From: Cinnamomum chago
Taxonomy: Eukaryota > Streptophyta > Magnoliopsida > Laurales > Lauraceae
Assembly: GCA_038049695.1 (NCBI GenBank)
Contig: CP142456.1
Coordinates: forward strand, 76,593,422 to 76,657,421
DNA: 64,000 bases
Reading direction: 5' to 3'
Made by a program: the position numbers and the translations under genes. The notes under the pieces are model-generated. The model made no database searches and was not told where the DNA came from. It saw nothing but the letters and a program-made list of their open reading frames with translations. Below are positions 25,813 to 38,761 of this stretch, piece by piece; the stretch's first letter is position 1, and every line of letters begins with the position of its first letter.

Positions 25813-28800
25813 CTAAGCTAAGTTGCAGGAGAAGAAAAGATGGCTGACAGAGTCTACTTCATTGAAGCAGAGATTGCATCTCGATGCTAAGGAGAAGCCA
25901 ATTTGTTGCAGACGGTCTTCAATGGGAGTTCGATTGAGCATCAGACACCAACCAAAGCAGGAAACTCTCAGGAGGGAGATTCCATTCCAAATCAAAGGAG
26001 GCCATTGAAGGATATTACCTTTCAGTCTTAGAGCATTACAAGCCTTTTGCAGGGACATTTTCCCATCAAGAGCCTCCTTCCAGAAGAGCTGATCTCTAAC
26101 TGAAGGACTGGGAGAGAGAAGAGAAGTAGCAGAAGTTAGCAGGTCACGAACTGCAGATGGGTAAGCTGAGAGGAAACTGCCAGGTATCTTAGTGGAAGAA
26201 GGAGGCAAGCCGTTGGTCAGGAGGAAAATTCAAAGTGGGGAAGACAGCAGAGAGGGGCTTGTCCCCATGCCATGTGTCATGCCAGATGTTGATGTTCTCT
26301 CCGTTACCAAATGCCCAAGCACTATCATGGTGAATGAAGTGGGAAAGACGACGAATACGCTTCCAGATACAAGATCCGTAGATGGTATTTGCAGGATTCC
26401 AGATGGTACTGCCCTTGAAGTATCTATTCTTGAGCCAAGAAGACCAGATAGTGTTCATTGTGGTAGCTTGCTAGCCCAGCTTGATGAGGGAAGCTTCATT
26501 AACTTTGGAGATCTTTCTAATGCCCAGGCCTCCTTCTTGCTTTGGGAGGGTAACTTGAGACCAATTGGCGTAGTTGATCTTAAAGGAGGGAGAATTGCCT
26601 GACCAGAGAAAGTGATGCATCAAACGCTCAATGTCTTTACAAATGGAGACTGGAAGGGGAAGGATGGAAGCTAAGTGCATAGGTATGCAAGAGAGGACAT
26701 GTTTGATTAGAATTAAACGGCCAGCAAAGGAGAGAGATTTTGCTTTCCAAGCTGTCAATCTGCCATTGATAGAGTCCAGCAGAGGGAGGAAGTGAGTACG
26801 TTTTGGAGCCCCAAAGGCGACTGGGAATCCCAGGTATTTGAGCTGAGCTTGGCTTTCTTGCAAACCAAGGATGGAGTAGATCCTCGCTTTCCTTCTATTG
26901 CCACATTTTCCCATGAATAATTGACTTTTGAGGAGGTTAATGTGCTGTCCAGAAGCTAATTGGTAGAGGTCAAGAAGGTCTTGCAAGGCAAGCACACTGG
27001 AAGTAACTCCTTTCATAAAATGATTATGTCATCTGCATAAAGAAGGTGGCAGGGGGTGTGGGGGACAGTGGAGAGGGGGTGAATGGAGCCTTGGGAGTGA
27101 AGATTATGGAGATGAAGGCTAGGAATTTCCTCAGCAATAATAAACAAGTATGGAGATAAGGGGTCACCTTGTCTTAGGCCACATGAGGTGCTGAAAAAGC
27201 CATGAGGGGATTGATTAATCATGATAAAGCATTTAGAAGAACATACACACTCTCTGATGAGGGAAATCCAAGCTTCAGAAAAGTTAAAGAACCTGAGAGC
27301 AGATAAAAGAAAAGACCAGTTGAGTTTGTCAAATGCTTTGGAGATGTCTAATTTGAGGCAAAGAGAGCCTTTACTGAGGTTGGAGTTGAGCTTTTGAAAG
27401 AGCTCATAGGCCAAGGCTGAGTGGTGGTGGATGGATCTACCCGAAATGAAAGCTGCCTGGTAAGAGGAGATCAACTTAGGGAGGAGAAAGGTGAGTCTAG
27501 AGGATAGGATTTTGGAAATTATTTTGTATGAGAAGTTCAGCAAGCTAATTGGCCTAAAGTCTGCAAAGGTGTTAGGAGAGTTAGACTTTGGTATGAGAGC
27601 AAGGAAAAAAGCATTGGAGGCTCTGAGAAGTTTCCTAGTTAGGAAGAAGTGCTACACTGCTTTGGTTAATGATTGGCCAATGATAGCCCAAGTTGAGGTG
27701 AAGAAAGCACCATTGAAGCATCTGGGCCAGGAGAACTGTTTTTCTTGAGAGCAAAGACAGCATCTTTAATCTCTGAATCAGAAGGGATGGAGACAAGAGT
27801 AGAGTTTTATGATTCAGTAACCTTGGGGCTAGCAGTCTAAAAGAGAATGTGGTTAGGCTGACTGTCATGGGGTTTGAAGAGGTTGGAGAAGAAGTGTACA
27901 TCTTGATCTTGGATGATAAGAGGGTCATCAGTAAATTGGCCGTTGACAGAGATCTGTTTAATTTTGTTGAAGGATCCTCTAACTTTAGCAGATTGGTGGA
28001 AGAATTTGGAGTTCAGGTCGCCCTCCTTTAGCCAAGAAATCCTGGACCTCTGCTGCTAGTGAATCTCCTGAGCTTTGAGGGCATCAAGAAGACTAAGCTT
28101 TGCTGACAAAAGAGCAGTCCTAAGGCTGTCTAAAGGAGAGGAGTCATAGAGCCGTTGGTACCCCAGGACTGAAGCTTCGACTTTAAGGATATTATGGTGA
28201 AGTTGGCCATAGGTAACCTTGCTCCAGGATCTAAGATTTTGCTTGAGATCTTGAGTTTTTGTGCCAGGATGAATTGAGGATTCCCATCAATGGAAGACCT
28301 CCAGCTAGATTCAACGACCTCAATGAAGGTGGGATGAAGGAGCCATTTGTTTTCAAATTTGAAAGGGGCTTTAGGGGCAGGGTGGGTATTAGAATGGTCC
28401 AGCAGGAGGGGGCTGTGGTCTGAAGATAGTCTAGGGAGGTGGTGGACAATGGGGTCTGTGAAGGATGCCAGCCACTGGGAGTTTACCAGAACTCTATCTA
28501 GTCTGGCAGCAACATAGGATAAACCTTGTCTATTGTTGGACCAAGTGAATTTGCTGCCCAAGAAGGGAATGTTAGAGAGGCCAGCTTGCATCACCATAGT
28601 TTGGAAGTCTTAAAGAGAGGAGGGAGTGGCCTGGCGAAGACTGAGCCTTTCATGGTGGGCAAGAATGGCATTAAAGTCCCCTAGGACGCACCAAGGCTGG
28701 GTGGTTGGAGAGGTATCAGTTAGGACTTTCCAAAGGTTTTTCCTAATGGTTGGGTTGGTGGAGCCAAAGACGCCTGTGATGAGGGAGGAGAGACCAGAAG

Positions 28801-29098
28801 TTGGATTAAACAGAGACATTGTGAGGTGTTGAGAGGAAGCATTGAGAACTGAGGCTAGGAACTGATGGGATGATTTGGAAAAACACCAAAGTTTGGGGGA
28901 AGTAGAAGAGGAGAGGTTGGAATGGAAAGTATCAAAGCCAAAATTAGATAGGCCAAGGGATTGGGTGGATGAGAAATTGGTCATTGGTTCAGAAATGAAA
29001 ATCAAGTCTGGGTGGTGATTTCAGACCAGGTTAGCCAGAGCTCTAGTGGTAGGGGGATTGGCAATTCCCCTACAATTCCAGTAAAGGACCTTCAACAT
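25813..29098 (-). pseudogene. LINE ORF2 (endonuclease-reverse transcriptase), broken
   Basis: Starts at ATG 29098 with the endonuclease motif YWNCRG; an in-frame TGA follows 25 codons later. Further endonuclease motifs: ISEP, VLGDFNA, ARLDRVLVN and SSDHSP. Reverse transcriptase: LDISKAFD, GLRQGDPLSP and LLYADD (27543-27013). Just past YADD the frame shifts by about one nucleotide into the 27016-26471 segment (thumb/connection). The zf-RVT motif CNLCFNEVDSVSHLFFSC is near the 3' end (26208-25813). At least one stop and several frame changes make it inactive. No RNase H domain recognised. Confidence 0.8.
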
Positions 29099-29476
29099 GG
29101 GGTAAGGATTGGGGATGTGCGCTTACTTTTAGACCTCCTAGTGATCGGACCAATGCCGGAGTTTGAAATGTTGGCCTTCCCTTTAATTTTTTTTGGGGGG
29201 GGGGTGTCTGGGTAGGTTTGCAGGAGAGGACTTTGGAGTGTTAGTCTGGGGGAGTTTAGCTAGGAGGGTAAGAGAAGGATTTGCCTGAGAGGATAAAGTA
29301 ATGGATGGCAGAGGAGGTAAAACAGGAGTTGCCAGAGGGGGTGGAGCAGTGACTGGCAGAGGGGGAGAAACAAGAGCAGCCAAAGATACTGAGGGGGTTG
29401 GGCAAGAGTGGTAAGGGAAATTCTCAAAACCTGGGGGAGGCTCTGAGGAGTTATCCTCAGAGAAACTTTGGAGATT

Positions 29477-31003
29477 TCAACCATAGATGTTAGGATTGGA
29501 GACTGGATCTAGAAAGGAATAATTTTCCAGAATGTCGAAAGGATCAGAGGTATCTATGGTTGGAGATGTGGTGTTCTTTAGGATAATTGAGACGACATCA
29601 TAGGGAAGGTCGAAGAAGGAGGATGAGCTCTGAGGGGGCTTGCGTGGGATTCTTGGCCTTAGTGTGAAGCTTACCAGGTGAGCTGGTTGTAGCTTTAGGA
29701 GAATTAGTGATGAGGTGGGGCTTAGAGAGAAGGGTAGTAGAGAGGTTAGTAGTAGGTGGATTGGGGACAGAGGAGACAGAGAGAGGCTTGCAGAGAGTGG
29801 AGCAGAAGGAAGAGATACCACCTGGGGGATGGGGGTGTCTAGAATGGCCTGAGGGGTAGGCTTGGAGGTCTTGGCAACATGAGAAGATTGGACATTGCCT
29901 TGAGGAGGTTTTCCAGACTGAGAAGCCAAAGAGCAAGAGTGATGGTGATGGTCAGCTTGAAAACAAAGAGGGCAAGGGCAGTGTTCATAGGATACTGCAA
30001 CTTCCAATTTGTTTTCTCCTTCCAAGTCCACTAGAATGGATTGGGGATTAGGTTTGGATAAGTCTAAATTAATCAAGACCCTAGCAAAGGTAAGAATCCG
30101 TTGGGAAGAAGTGATGTCGTCTAGCTTGATAGGTTGGCTAATGGAGTTGGCTAAAGAGAAAATGATGTATTGGCTCCAGCAGTGATAGGGGAGACCTGAG
30201 AACCTCACCCATACAGGAGCAAAAGAGGGCCAGATGGATTCATCTTGTCCAGGTGACCAAGAGAGGAAGCAGATTTTCTTTCTATAAATGGATAAAGGGG
30301 ACATGCCAAGGATGTGGGCTTTATCAATAGGGGAGTTGAAGCGGAAGATAAAGTTACCTTTGATGGTGAGGGAGACCAGACAGGGTCTAGAAAGGGACCA
30401 GAACTTAGCTTTCTCTTCAACCCATTCCAGGGAAGGCCGTTTCCCTGCAAATTTGCTAATAACTGCAAAGGAGAATGATTCTTTACTGGAGGAGAGCATG
30501 GATTGAGGGATGGTTAGAGATGATTTACCATTTTGCGAGGTAGTTGGGGGATAGGTGGGGGCGTGGAAGAAGGGAGTTGGGGCAGCAAATAGGTTAGCAA
30601 AGGATGGGGGAGGATGGATGAGAGATTGCTGGGGTGGACTTGTGTCCGGGGAGTGGCCTGAGAGCTAGCTGGGAAGAAGGGGGAAGAGGTCGGGATGGCT
30701 GGGGACAGAGTTGGGCAAAGGGGGGAAATAGGCGGGAAGCAGGGGCGTTTGAGTACCTTAAGAAGCAGGCAAGAGAGAAGACTGGTTTTGAGGAGGGGGA
30801 GGGTGAGAAGGATGAGGACTAGTAGGCTTGGCACTAGGATGACCAAAGTCTCTGTTGGGAACTGACTGGGGTAGATGGCTGGGGAGATGGTTGGGAGGTG
30901 GGGGAGGATGGATTGTAGGAGGAAGGGGGAGAAAAGGGGGAAGGCGAAGGTGAGTGGGTTGGAATGGAGGGGTAGGTGGGGAAGGAGGGGACTCTGGTGG
31001 CAT
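29477..31003 (-). pseudogene. LINE ORF1 (nucleic-acid-binding protein), frameshifted
   Basis: The 5' part (31003-30514) is Pro/Ser-rich and switches frame at least once. The 30499-29477 frame carries a DUF4283-like domain (motifs VEEKAKFW, PIDKAHIL, PVWVRFSGLP) and then a CCHC-type knuckle CPLCFQADHHHHSC (C-x2-C-x4-H-x4-C). Plant L1 ORF1 proteins bind element RNA. The Ser/Pro-rich C-terminus runs to a stop at 29477. Not a host gene. Confidence 0.75.
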
Positions 31004-32780
31004 TGCCCTAGCTCCGGGGAACCAAGAGCTTGTCTGTATGCCCTAGTTCCAGGGAGCTTGAGTTCGTTTTGTAGAGATAAAATCTATTGCAAATCAAATT
31101 TCAGAAGTTAATCCCATTTTTCTCAGGACAACTCATCTTCAAATGGCCATAACTATCAATCCAGCTGTCGGATCGATGAAATTTATCTACCGTTAGAAAT
31201 CTTATTCAGAGTAGATACTCATGGAGCCCAAGAATGTGCAAATCAGAGCTATATTGACAAAGTTATGGGTCTGGAGATTTTCATGTTTATTTTTAGATGG
31301 GATTGCAATTAAATCCACACCGTTGATAATCAATTGCTGCACATCCCTTGTGGGACCCCATTTGAAGATTAGCCAAGCCACCCAGAGATTTCCAGAAGCT
31401 TCCACCTCATTCAAATTCAAAAGAGGATAAGAGATATACCTTATCAATGAAGAAAAATCAAATCTGCAGAGAATGTGTCCAGATTCAATGTATCTGATAG
31501 ATAATCGGAGAAATAAAAGGAACCAAAAAGTAGCATACAGGAGCAACTCCCTCCCCTTGGACGTCCATAATCACTCTCTCTCTCTCTCCTTTTTCTCTTC
31601 TTTCTCTAATTAATAGAATTTAATTTTTATTTTTGGGTATTCTGGAGCCCCGTTCCACAAATTAAGATTTTTAGAAAAGAGATTTCTAAGAGATCATTGT
31701 ACAAGGAGATGCTATCAATGAAATTACTTATGGGGTTCTTTTCAATGGCTAGCTAGATTTCTGGATTGGAGCATACAGATGAAGCTAAGTAGATCTTTGA
31801 TTTAATCTATGTTATTTTTCTTTTACTTTTTTTGTCTCTTTAATATGCATACTCTATTAGAATAATAGATTTGTCTTCATGCCTTAGGCAGCCTCTGTTT
31901 TGATTTCTAATGAAAATAGTTTGATGATTTATACTTATTTTGATAGATTATGCTTAGTGCTGAGATCTTTTGATAATTTATGTTTAATTTGATGAGTCAT
32001 GCTTATTATTTTTCATTCTTTTATTAGGTGAAGGAGGTCTTGGGTTGTAACCTCATTCTTTTTATTAAAAATTGAATTTTGCGAAAGACAAATCCTCCAG
32101 GTCAAAAACATTGATTTGTTTAAGATCTGAGTTAATTTTTTGGACAAATAGTAGAATAATTGCATTGATGGGTTAATTATCTTGCTTAGTGGATTCTGGA
32201 TGCTCTGATCTATTTTATATATTTGATTGGTTTGTGTTTCTGAATTTTTCTAATTTCTTTTTCTTGGATCCCAATTACTTATTAATCTTTAATTTTAAAA
32301 AAAATCAGATTTTTAAATTTTAAGTAAGTAGTGCTCCTTGTGGGATTCGATATGTACTTGCCACTGTCTCAAAAGGACAGCTGTGCACTTGCAGTATTAA
32401 AATATTAAATTTAAATTCACATCACCTAATGCCCGACCCAGCTTGGCCTAACTAAGCAGTGATCCTGGTTTAATGACTGATTTGTTCGAGTAAGTGATAT
32501 GAAGGCTGAAAAAATGATAGAAAGCGTGAACAGGTGATAGAAAGCTTGGGCTAGTCACTTGCGGGCCATGAGCATGCCTTTGGGTGGCATGTTGGCTAGA
32601 ACCAAGTCAAAGTGGAACTCTGAATATGGCTGAAGGTCAATTGTGACAGAAGTTCAAACGAGTGAAGGCAAGTAAGGAATCTAGTTGGCCGGGGTAGTGC
32701 GCTCTTAACTAACAACTAGAGAAATAAGAAGTTGCAGGCACAATAAGTTATCAATGCGCGTCGACAAACTCAAATATTAG
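31004..32780. other. Spacer, possibly an LTR-retroelement relic
   Basis: No usable coding frame. The tract at 31.1-32.4 kb, with its T-rich middle and the phrase ccttgtgggattcgatatg near 32338, is reminiscent of leader sequence next to a plant LTR, but I see no paired LTR, primer site or pol motif. Treat as unassigned. Confidence 0.25.
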
Positions 32781-32967
32781 ATATTGCCTTTCAGCTTTTT
32801 CAGCTGTCTCTAACGAATTGCTTATGTGAATAGGGACATATATAGTGTGAGTGGGTGTATAAGTTCTAGCCGGTCATAAAGCCAAAAAAATAAAAAGTAC
32901 CGTAGACATAAGATGTATTCATAATCTAACGTACTAGCTTGACTCCCCATATGTAAAATTAAGTGTG

Positions 32968-33016
<49 letters not shown>

Positions 33017-34361
33017 CAAATAAATAGTTTTTTAAAAATTACTCTCGAAATAAATGTGATTTTTTTCTTTTTTACAGAAATTCCAAAATTTTCATACAGT
33101 TGCGATTTCTGACACAAACTCTAGCAAAGAATGTAGGCTACATAGATTGATTTTAAACCATTTGAAATTATAAAGGTGGCCTCACTTGGTAGTCCCAAGA
33201 TAGCTCTTTATCATCCATCTTTCATTTTCTTGGTAGGTTCTCGTGGTCCCAAACATAATTCATAGTGAATTTATCACAATGGGGCAAGGCAATGCCCTAA
33301 CCTTAGCACCAGATCTTGATATAAAAAGAGTCATGGAATGAAATCCTAGTTGTGCAGAGAGACATAAAAAAATCTTGTGGATTGGTGTGAACTGAAGGAC
33401 TAAATCTGACCTAAAAAAATCTTGTGGGTTGGTGTGAACTGAAGGACTAAATCTGACCCTGAAGGACTTGCTCTAAATTTATTCTCTGATAGAATTACTT
33501 GTGTCTACCGACATAACAACCAAGTTTTCCCAGAATTCAAATCCATGTCAGTGATTTCCTGCATTTTCCAATGAAAAACAAGACTGCATGGGCGTCTAGC
33601 CCTGATTGCACTCTTCTTTCTGCCCCCTCCTTGAATTTGGATTGACAATAATATACCTACATGTAACATTCCGGTTGAGGCCTCACCTTAAAAATATTAG
33701 TTGGAGTCATTCACAGTGGGAGTCATTCACACTCACCTGTCATTAATCTGACAATTAGTAACAGTTGAATTCAAGCAAAAAAATGTGTACTTAAAAACCA
33801 ATAAATTTTGAGCCTTTACATAGACGTTTTAGATTAACTAATCACAGTGATATTCAATCTCACAAGTATTATTATGGGCGAGAACAAGGGGTTAGTAGGT
33901 TGGCAACCACGCATCTCACCCGGACTAAACCAAAGACTGATCTCTAAGATGGAGTGCCACCCACAGTTTCTCTTTCGCATTATGTGGCATTTTTTCCTCA
34001 TGTGTGTGGGTTTTTTTTATCTTTTGTCCAACCCCCTTGTCTCGGGTTAAGAAATACTGCTATTAATGGCCTTTTACATACAAAACTTACCTCTATGAAT
34101 AGGATGTGTTTAAGGTGGGGTTCACTTTGAGATAAAAGGTGCAACCTAACTGACCAGGATGGAATGGAAATGGAAGAAGAAGCTTCACTAATTCGTTCGA
34201 CAATATGAAGACTCGAACGAGTGTAGTTTTTCACAGACTGAAAAACCTTGACTTTCTTCCTAATTGTCCACCCCCAACAAATCGTTGCCCGGGCTATTTT
34301 CTTTGACTCTGACTTCCACCCTGTTGCTTGTCGTGTGGATACGTTCGTTGTCTTTATTAAA
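32781..34361. repeat. Segmental duplication X, copy 1
   Basis: Aligns nearly throughout with 37241-38761, from atattgcctttcagcttttt to tgtctttattaaa. Contains a 42-bp (AT)n tract at 32971-33012, a 47-bp tandem duplication at 33366-33466 that is single in the other copy, and the SINE-like repeat at 33880-34048. The minus frame at 33998-34417 has no family resemblance and is not kept intact in the other copy. Confidence 0.85.
33880..34048 (+). repeat. SINE-like repeat, copy in X1
   Basis: Shares an ordered set of words with 48176-48400: caaggggtt, ggttgg.aacc, tctcaccc, ctgatctc, then a CT-rich end with ttgtcc.a.ccccctt. The head resembles a tRNA A box; the B box is degenerate here. Also present in the other X copy at 38270-38440. 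Confidence 0.45.
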
Positions 34362-34428
34362 ACGTGTCCAAGATGATGGCGACACGTGTGTGGGTGCCCC
34401 AATCTACACGTATCCATGACGTCCCCAA

Positions 34429-36062
34429 TTATTATATATGAAGCGAATTGAATTCAGATTCAATTTTTAGGCTGATTTGATTTTGACCACGTTTTGGAAA
34501 TTTGACCAGGTATTAATACTATCATGTCTCTTGGTCTTATTTCTCTTTAAAACGTTTATGTTGACTCTTCATTTAATACTTTAAAGAGTATGTAGGAGCT
34601 GGAGTCTCGGGTAAAGATCAAAAGCTAGAAGACCTTATTTTGAAAATTAACGAGACCCTATTGTTATGATTCGGTTTTTCTCCTTCAATATTTAAGAATT
34701 ATTGAGTATTTGTATAGGAATGTGAAAATTATAGAAAACTGGAATTAAGAGAATTTTAACTTTAGTTTTTATATTATGATGTATATATGGGCTTACTTTT
34801 AATTTTTAAACCTAATTCTTTCAATACTCTCATTAATTGAAACTTCTTATAAAATTTGTCTTCTCTAATTACCTTTCATTATTGAATATAATCCCTTTGA
34901 TAAAGACATTTAAGAATAAGAAAATAACTTAGCATTCTTATTTTTAGTAAAAAAATAAATTGATTCAAGAAAAAAGTCTCTTATTTTTAAAGTGTAATTC
35001 TTTAAAAAAAAAAATCCTGACATCACTTCAAAATAGCAATAGAAATTTCAATTGGGACCCCAAATAGGCTGCTGAATAAAAATTATACCCATCTATCTGG
35101 ATCTCCTTTATTGATGTAGACCTTTGACTTTCTATGTTGGCTTTAAAGTTTAGTTTTGAGTATGGCATACTAGAAAGGTTATATAAAGTGATCTGGTTTT
35201 TTTTTTTTTTTGAATTATATATAAAAAAAAAACTTCTCTTTGAAACACTTGTACGTTTTGCAAAATATCATACTTTAAGATAGAGTAATGTATCAAGAGT
35301 TAACATGGATCACTGATTAAATATGTTATTTTTGTAGGCTATTTCTCCATGAACTTTGAAAGGAGGTCTATCCTCATTTTTGGGTTTTAGTTTTAGCATA
35401 TATGTTGTGCTGGACACGGGGCATGTAAATGACATTGCATATTCATAAACATCTGATTTTTGAAGGAATAAACCCATCTTTGTTTAGTGTAACGTTTCTA
35501 AAATCTATTAAAAGATCTTCCACGGAATAATGAGAAGATCTCAATCAAGTTCCCATGTCAAGCATGTAAATAATCGGTCTCATTATCCTGGCATCTTATA
35601 GATCAATAGTTTTAACACTTCTTTTGGAGGTTTATCATGACAACGTGTTCAACTATTATTAGAGCCATAATTTTATTCCCCCCATGGTTGTCCCCATTCA
35701 CTTTTTCGACCTCATTTTTTTAAAACTAAAATAGAGATATGTCCTATAATGATACACCATCAGTTTTCCTTTATTATGGAGGTTATCATATATGGTTTGA
35801 AATTCTACATATTTAAAATATTCGAGACAAGAAAAGATGACAGATTTGGGACAAGAATAGATTGCAACGCAGTGTGCATTGTTACTTACTTACCTTTGTT
35901 AATATTAATATTTTAAGCATTCACTAAAAAAGATTGTGCATTGATTTACCAAAAAAAAAATATATGCATTTCAAATTTTCACACACTCTCTCACTACAAG
36001 TTACGTATTGCAAATGTAGTTGGTTGCTTGCCCGTGCTTAGCACGGGTTTTCTCTTCCCTAG
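34429..36062 (+). mobile_element. Helitron-like element (1.63 kb) with canonical 3' end
   Basis: The 3' end is a perfect 7-bp-stem hairpin cccgtgc-tta-gcacggg (36031-36047), then 11 nt and CTAG (36059-36062) followed by T. This is the Helitron 3' signature. The 5' end ttattatatatgaagcgaa resembles the ~820-bp family that follows it. No Rep/helicase coding. The 5' end lacks the usual TC, so the class is inferred from the 3' end and insertion mode. Confidence 0.5.
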
Positions 36063-36882
36063 TTATATATAATGAAGCGAACTGATTCCAATTGAGAAAT
36101 CAGCCGCTTCATTTCAATTTTATTTTGACCATTTTCATACCAATTTGACCCTCTTTATTGCTTCTTGAAATTTCTCTTAATTTCCACCTGATCCTATTAT
36201 TAACTCTTAAAACTATTATGGAGATTTATAACTGAAATTGGCATATATAGAGCCCTCTTTTCTATAACTGAAATGAGTAATTGAGAAAAATGAGTTGGAA
36301 CCTTTTTTTATATAGAGTCTTCTCACCATGAGCTTCTTTTTTATGTGGCATTTTTTTCTTTTCTCCGTATGAATGGCTGTAAGTTTCATTGAGTCTTCTC
36401 TTCTCTACAAGAAACTAAGGTATTTGCATATCTTTTACTCTTTTTTTATGATTTTAGTTTTCTTTTATGAATCTTAATTTCTATTCCCGATATAGATCAT
36501 TATTCACAACACCTATATGTGATAATGGAAATATATATATTATTTTCTCTTGGTTAACGTAAGGCAACTGATTCACTACCAAACCTGTCTCTAATTGGAA
36601 AATCTCATATTTTTAAATTTCTTATAATTTCACCTGTCTCAATACTTCATGTTTCATGATTCTACTAAAGATTTTAAATTTCTATATTTATTAATTATTT
36701 TAAAATTTAATTGTGTAATTTTTAAGAAACCAATAAATTTGTGTGGGAAATTAACACTTCTCTTTTAGATTTTATAAAATATATATATAATTAAAATTAA
36801 AATTCTTATTTATGTCATAAAATTAAATGTTATTCTTTGTATGACTTTTAATGCCCTTGCTAAGCAGGGGGAATTTTGCTAG
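36063..36882 (+). mobile_element. Helitron-like ~820-bp element, copy 1
   Basis: Starts ttatatataatgaagcgaac directly after the CTAG of the preceding element and ends with the hairpin cccttgc-taa-gcagggg (36854-36870), then aattttg and CTAG before T. Inverted relatives lie at 41284-42108 and 44690-45507 (820, 825 and 818 bp). No coding capacity. Confidence 0.65.
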
Positions 36883-37240
36883 TTTTTCCCTGATCGGAAT
36901 TTGTTCCACCATAAAATTTGATATAAGATTCATAATGTGATTAATACATATTATTAAGAATGTATAAGATTGTTTTAATCATATTCTCAATCTTATCTCA
37001 AATCTTACTCTAATATAGGTATTGATCCCTCCATAAGATTGAACATATAATTAATTAACATGATTTATGAATATTAGAGATCGAAATATTCATGTGTATC
37101 CATCCTTCACCATAACTGGGTGAGGAACAAAATAGTATGGTTGATTTTATATCACATCCGAATCATCCACACAAATGGAACCCCATTAAGTAAATTAGAC
37201 TAATTGAGTCTCCACCTATCCAAATGAATTTGACCGTTAC
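36883..37240. repeat. Host segment with unoccupied insertion site
   Basis: This stretch (from tttttccctgatcgg to tttgaccgtt) recurs at 41145-42317 and 44551-45724, but there it is split by the ~820-bp element. Here the site reads ataggtattgatccctcc uninterrupted near 37015-37032. It defines the exact ends of the element and shows that no target duplication was made. Confidence 0.85.
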
Positions 37241-38761
37241 ATATTGCCTTTCAGCTTTTTTTGTTGTCTCTAACTGTTGCTCGGGTGATTAGGGTCATAT
37301 ATAGTGTGAGTGGATGTATGAGTTCTAGCCGGTCATAAAGCAAAAAAAAAGTACGTAGACCTAAGATGTATTCATAATCTAATGTACTAGCTTGACTCCC
37401 CATACATAAAATTAAGCGTGGGCATATATATAAATATATATATATAGTCAACAGATAAACATTTTTTTAAAAATTAATCTCCAAATTACTTCTAAATGAA
37501 TGTGATTTGTTTTTACAGGAATTCCAAAATTTTCATACAGCTGAGATTTCTAACATAAATTCTAGCAAAGAATGAAGGCTACATATATAGATTGATTTTA
37601 AACCATTTGAAATTATAAAGGTGGCCTCACTTGGTAGTCCCAAGAGAGCACTTTTATCATCCATCTTTCATTTTCTTGGTAGGTTCTCGTGGTCCCAAAC
37701 ATAATTCATAGTGAATTTATCAGGATGGGGCAATGCCTTTACCTTAGCACCAGATCATGATATAAAAAGAGTCATGGAATGAAATCCGAGTTGTGCATGG
37801 AGACTTAACAAAAACTTGGGGGTTGGTGTGAACTGAAGGACTAAATCTGACCCTGATGGACTTGTTCTAATTTTATTCTCTGATAGAATTACTTGTGTCT
37901 ACCGACAGAACAACCGAGTTTTTCCAGGATTCAAATCCAAGTCAGTGATTTCCTGCATTTTCCAATGAAAAACAAGATTGCATGGGCGTCTAGCCCTGAT
38001 TGCACTCGTCTTTCTGCCCCCTACTTGAACTTGGATTGACAATAAAATACTTACATGTAACATTCCGGTTGAGGCCTCAACTTAAATATTAGTTGGAGTC
38101 ATTCACGGTGGGAGTCATTCACACTCACCTGGCATAATCTGACAATTAGTAACAGTTGAATTCAAGCAAAAAAATATGTACTTAAAAACCAATAAATTTT
38201 GAGCCTTTACATAGACGTTTTAGATTAACTAATCACAGTAATATTCAATCTCACAAGTAATATTATGAGCGAGAACAAGGGGTTAGTAGGTTGGCAACCC
38301 CGCATCTCACCCAGACTAAACCAAAGACTGATCTCTAAGATTGAGTGCCACCCACAGTCTCTCTTTCGCATCATGTGGCATTTTTTTCTCATGTGTGTGG
38401 GCTTTTGTTTTTTTCTTTTGTCCAGCCCCCTTGTCTCGGGTTAAGAAATACTGCTATTATTGGCCTTTTACATACAACTTACCTCTATGAATAGGATGTG
38501 TTTAAGGTGGGACTCACTTTGAGATAAAAGGTGCAACCCAACTGACCAGGATGGAATGGAAATGGAAGAAGAAGCTTCACTAATTCGTTCAACAATATGA
38601 ACACTCGAGCGAGTGTAGTTTTTCACAGACTGAAAAACGCGTTGGACCTTGACTTTCTTCCTAACTGTCCACCCCCAACAAATCGTTGACCGGGCTATTT
38701 TCTTTGACTCTGACTTCCACTCTGTTGCCTGTCGTGTGGGAACGTTCGCTGTCTTTATTAA
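37241..38761. repeat. Segmental duplication X, copy 2
   Basis: Counterpart of 32781-34361 with scattered substitutions and small indels. It carries a shorter (TA)n tract and the SINE-like repeat at 38270-38440. The match ends after tgtctttattaaa; the DNA beyond is unrelated to the first copy. Confidence 0.85.

Larger units (their letters stand above)
25352..31003 (-). mobile_element. L1-clade LINE, decayed
   Basis: A non-LTR retrotransposon read on the minus strand: Pro-rich and DUF4283-like ORF1 with a zinc knuckle, then ORF2 with endonuclease, reverse transcriptase and a C-terminal zf-RVT region, a short 3' UTR, and a 9-nt terminal poly(A) seen as T at 25352-25360. Domain order and the DUF4283/zf-RVT pair are those of plant L1 elements. 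Stops and frameshifts break both frames. The 5' end is placed at the first in-frame ATG seen and may lie a little further right. I did not find a target-site duplication. Confidence 0.85.

Noticed and set aside
31100..32420. LTR retrotransposon
   Set aside because: Only a general resemblance to LTR leader sequence; no second LTR, primer-binding site or pol motif found.
33998..34417. 139-codon minus-strand frame
   Set aside because: No family motif, and the duplicated copy at 38.4-38.8 kb does not preserve it.
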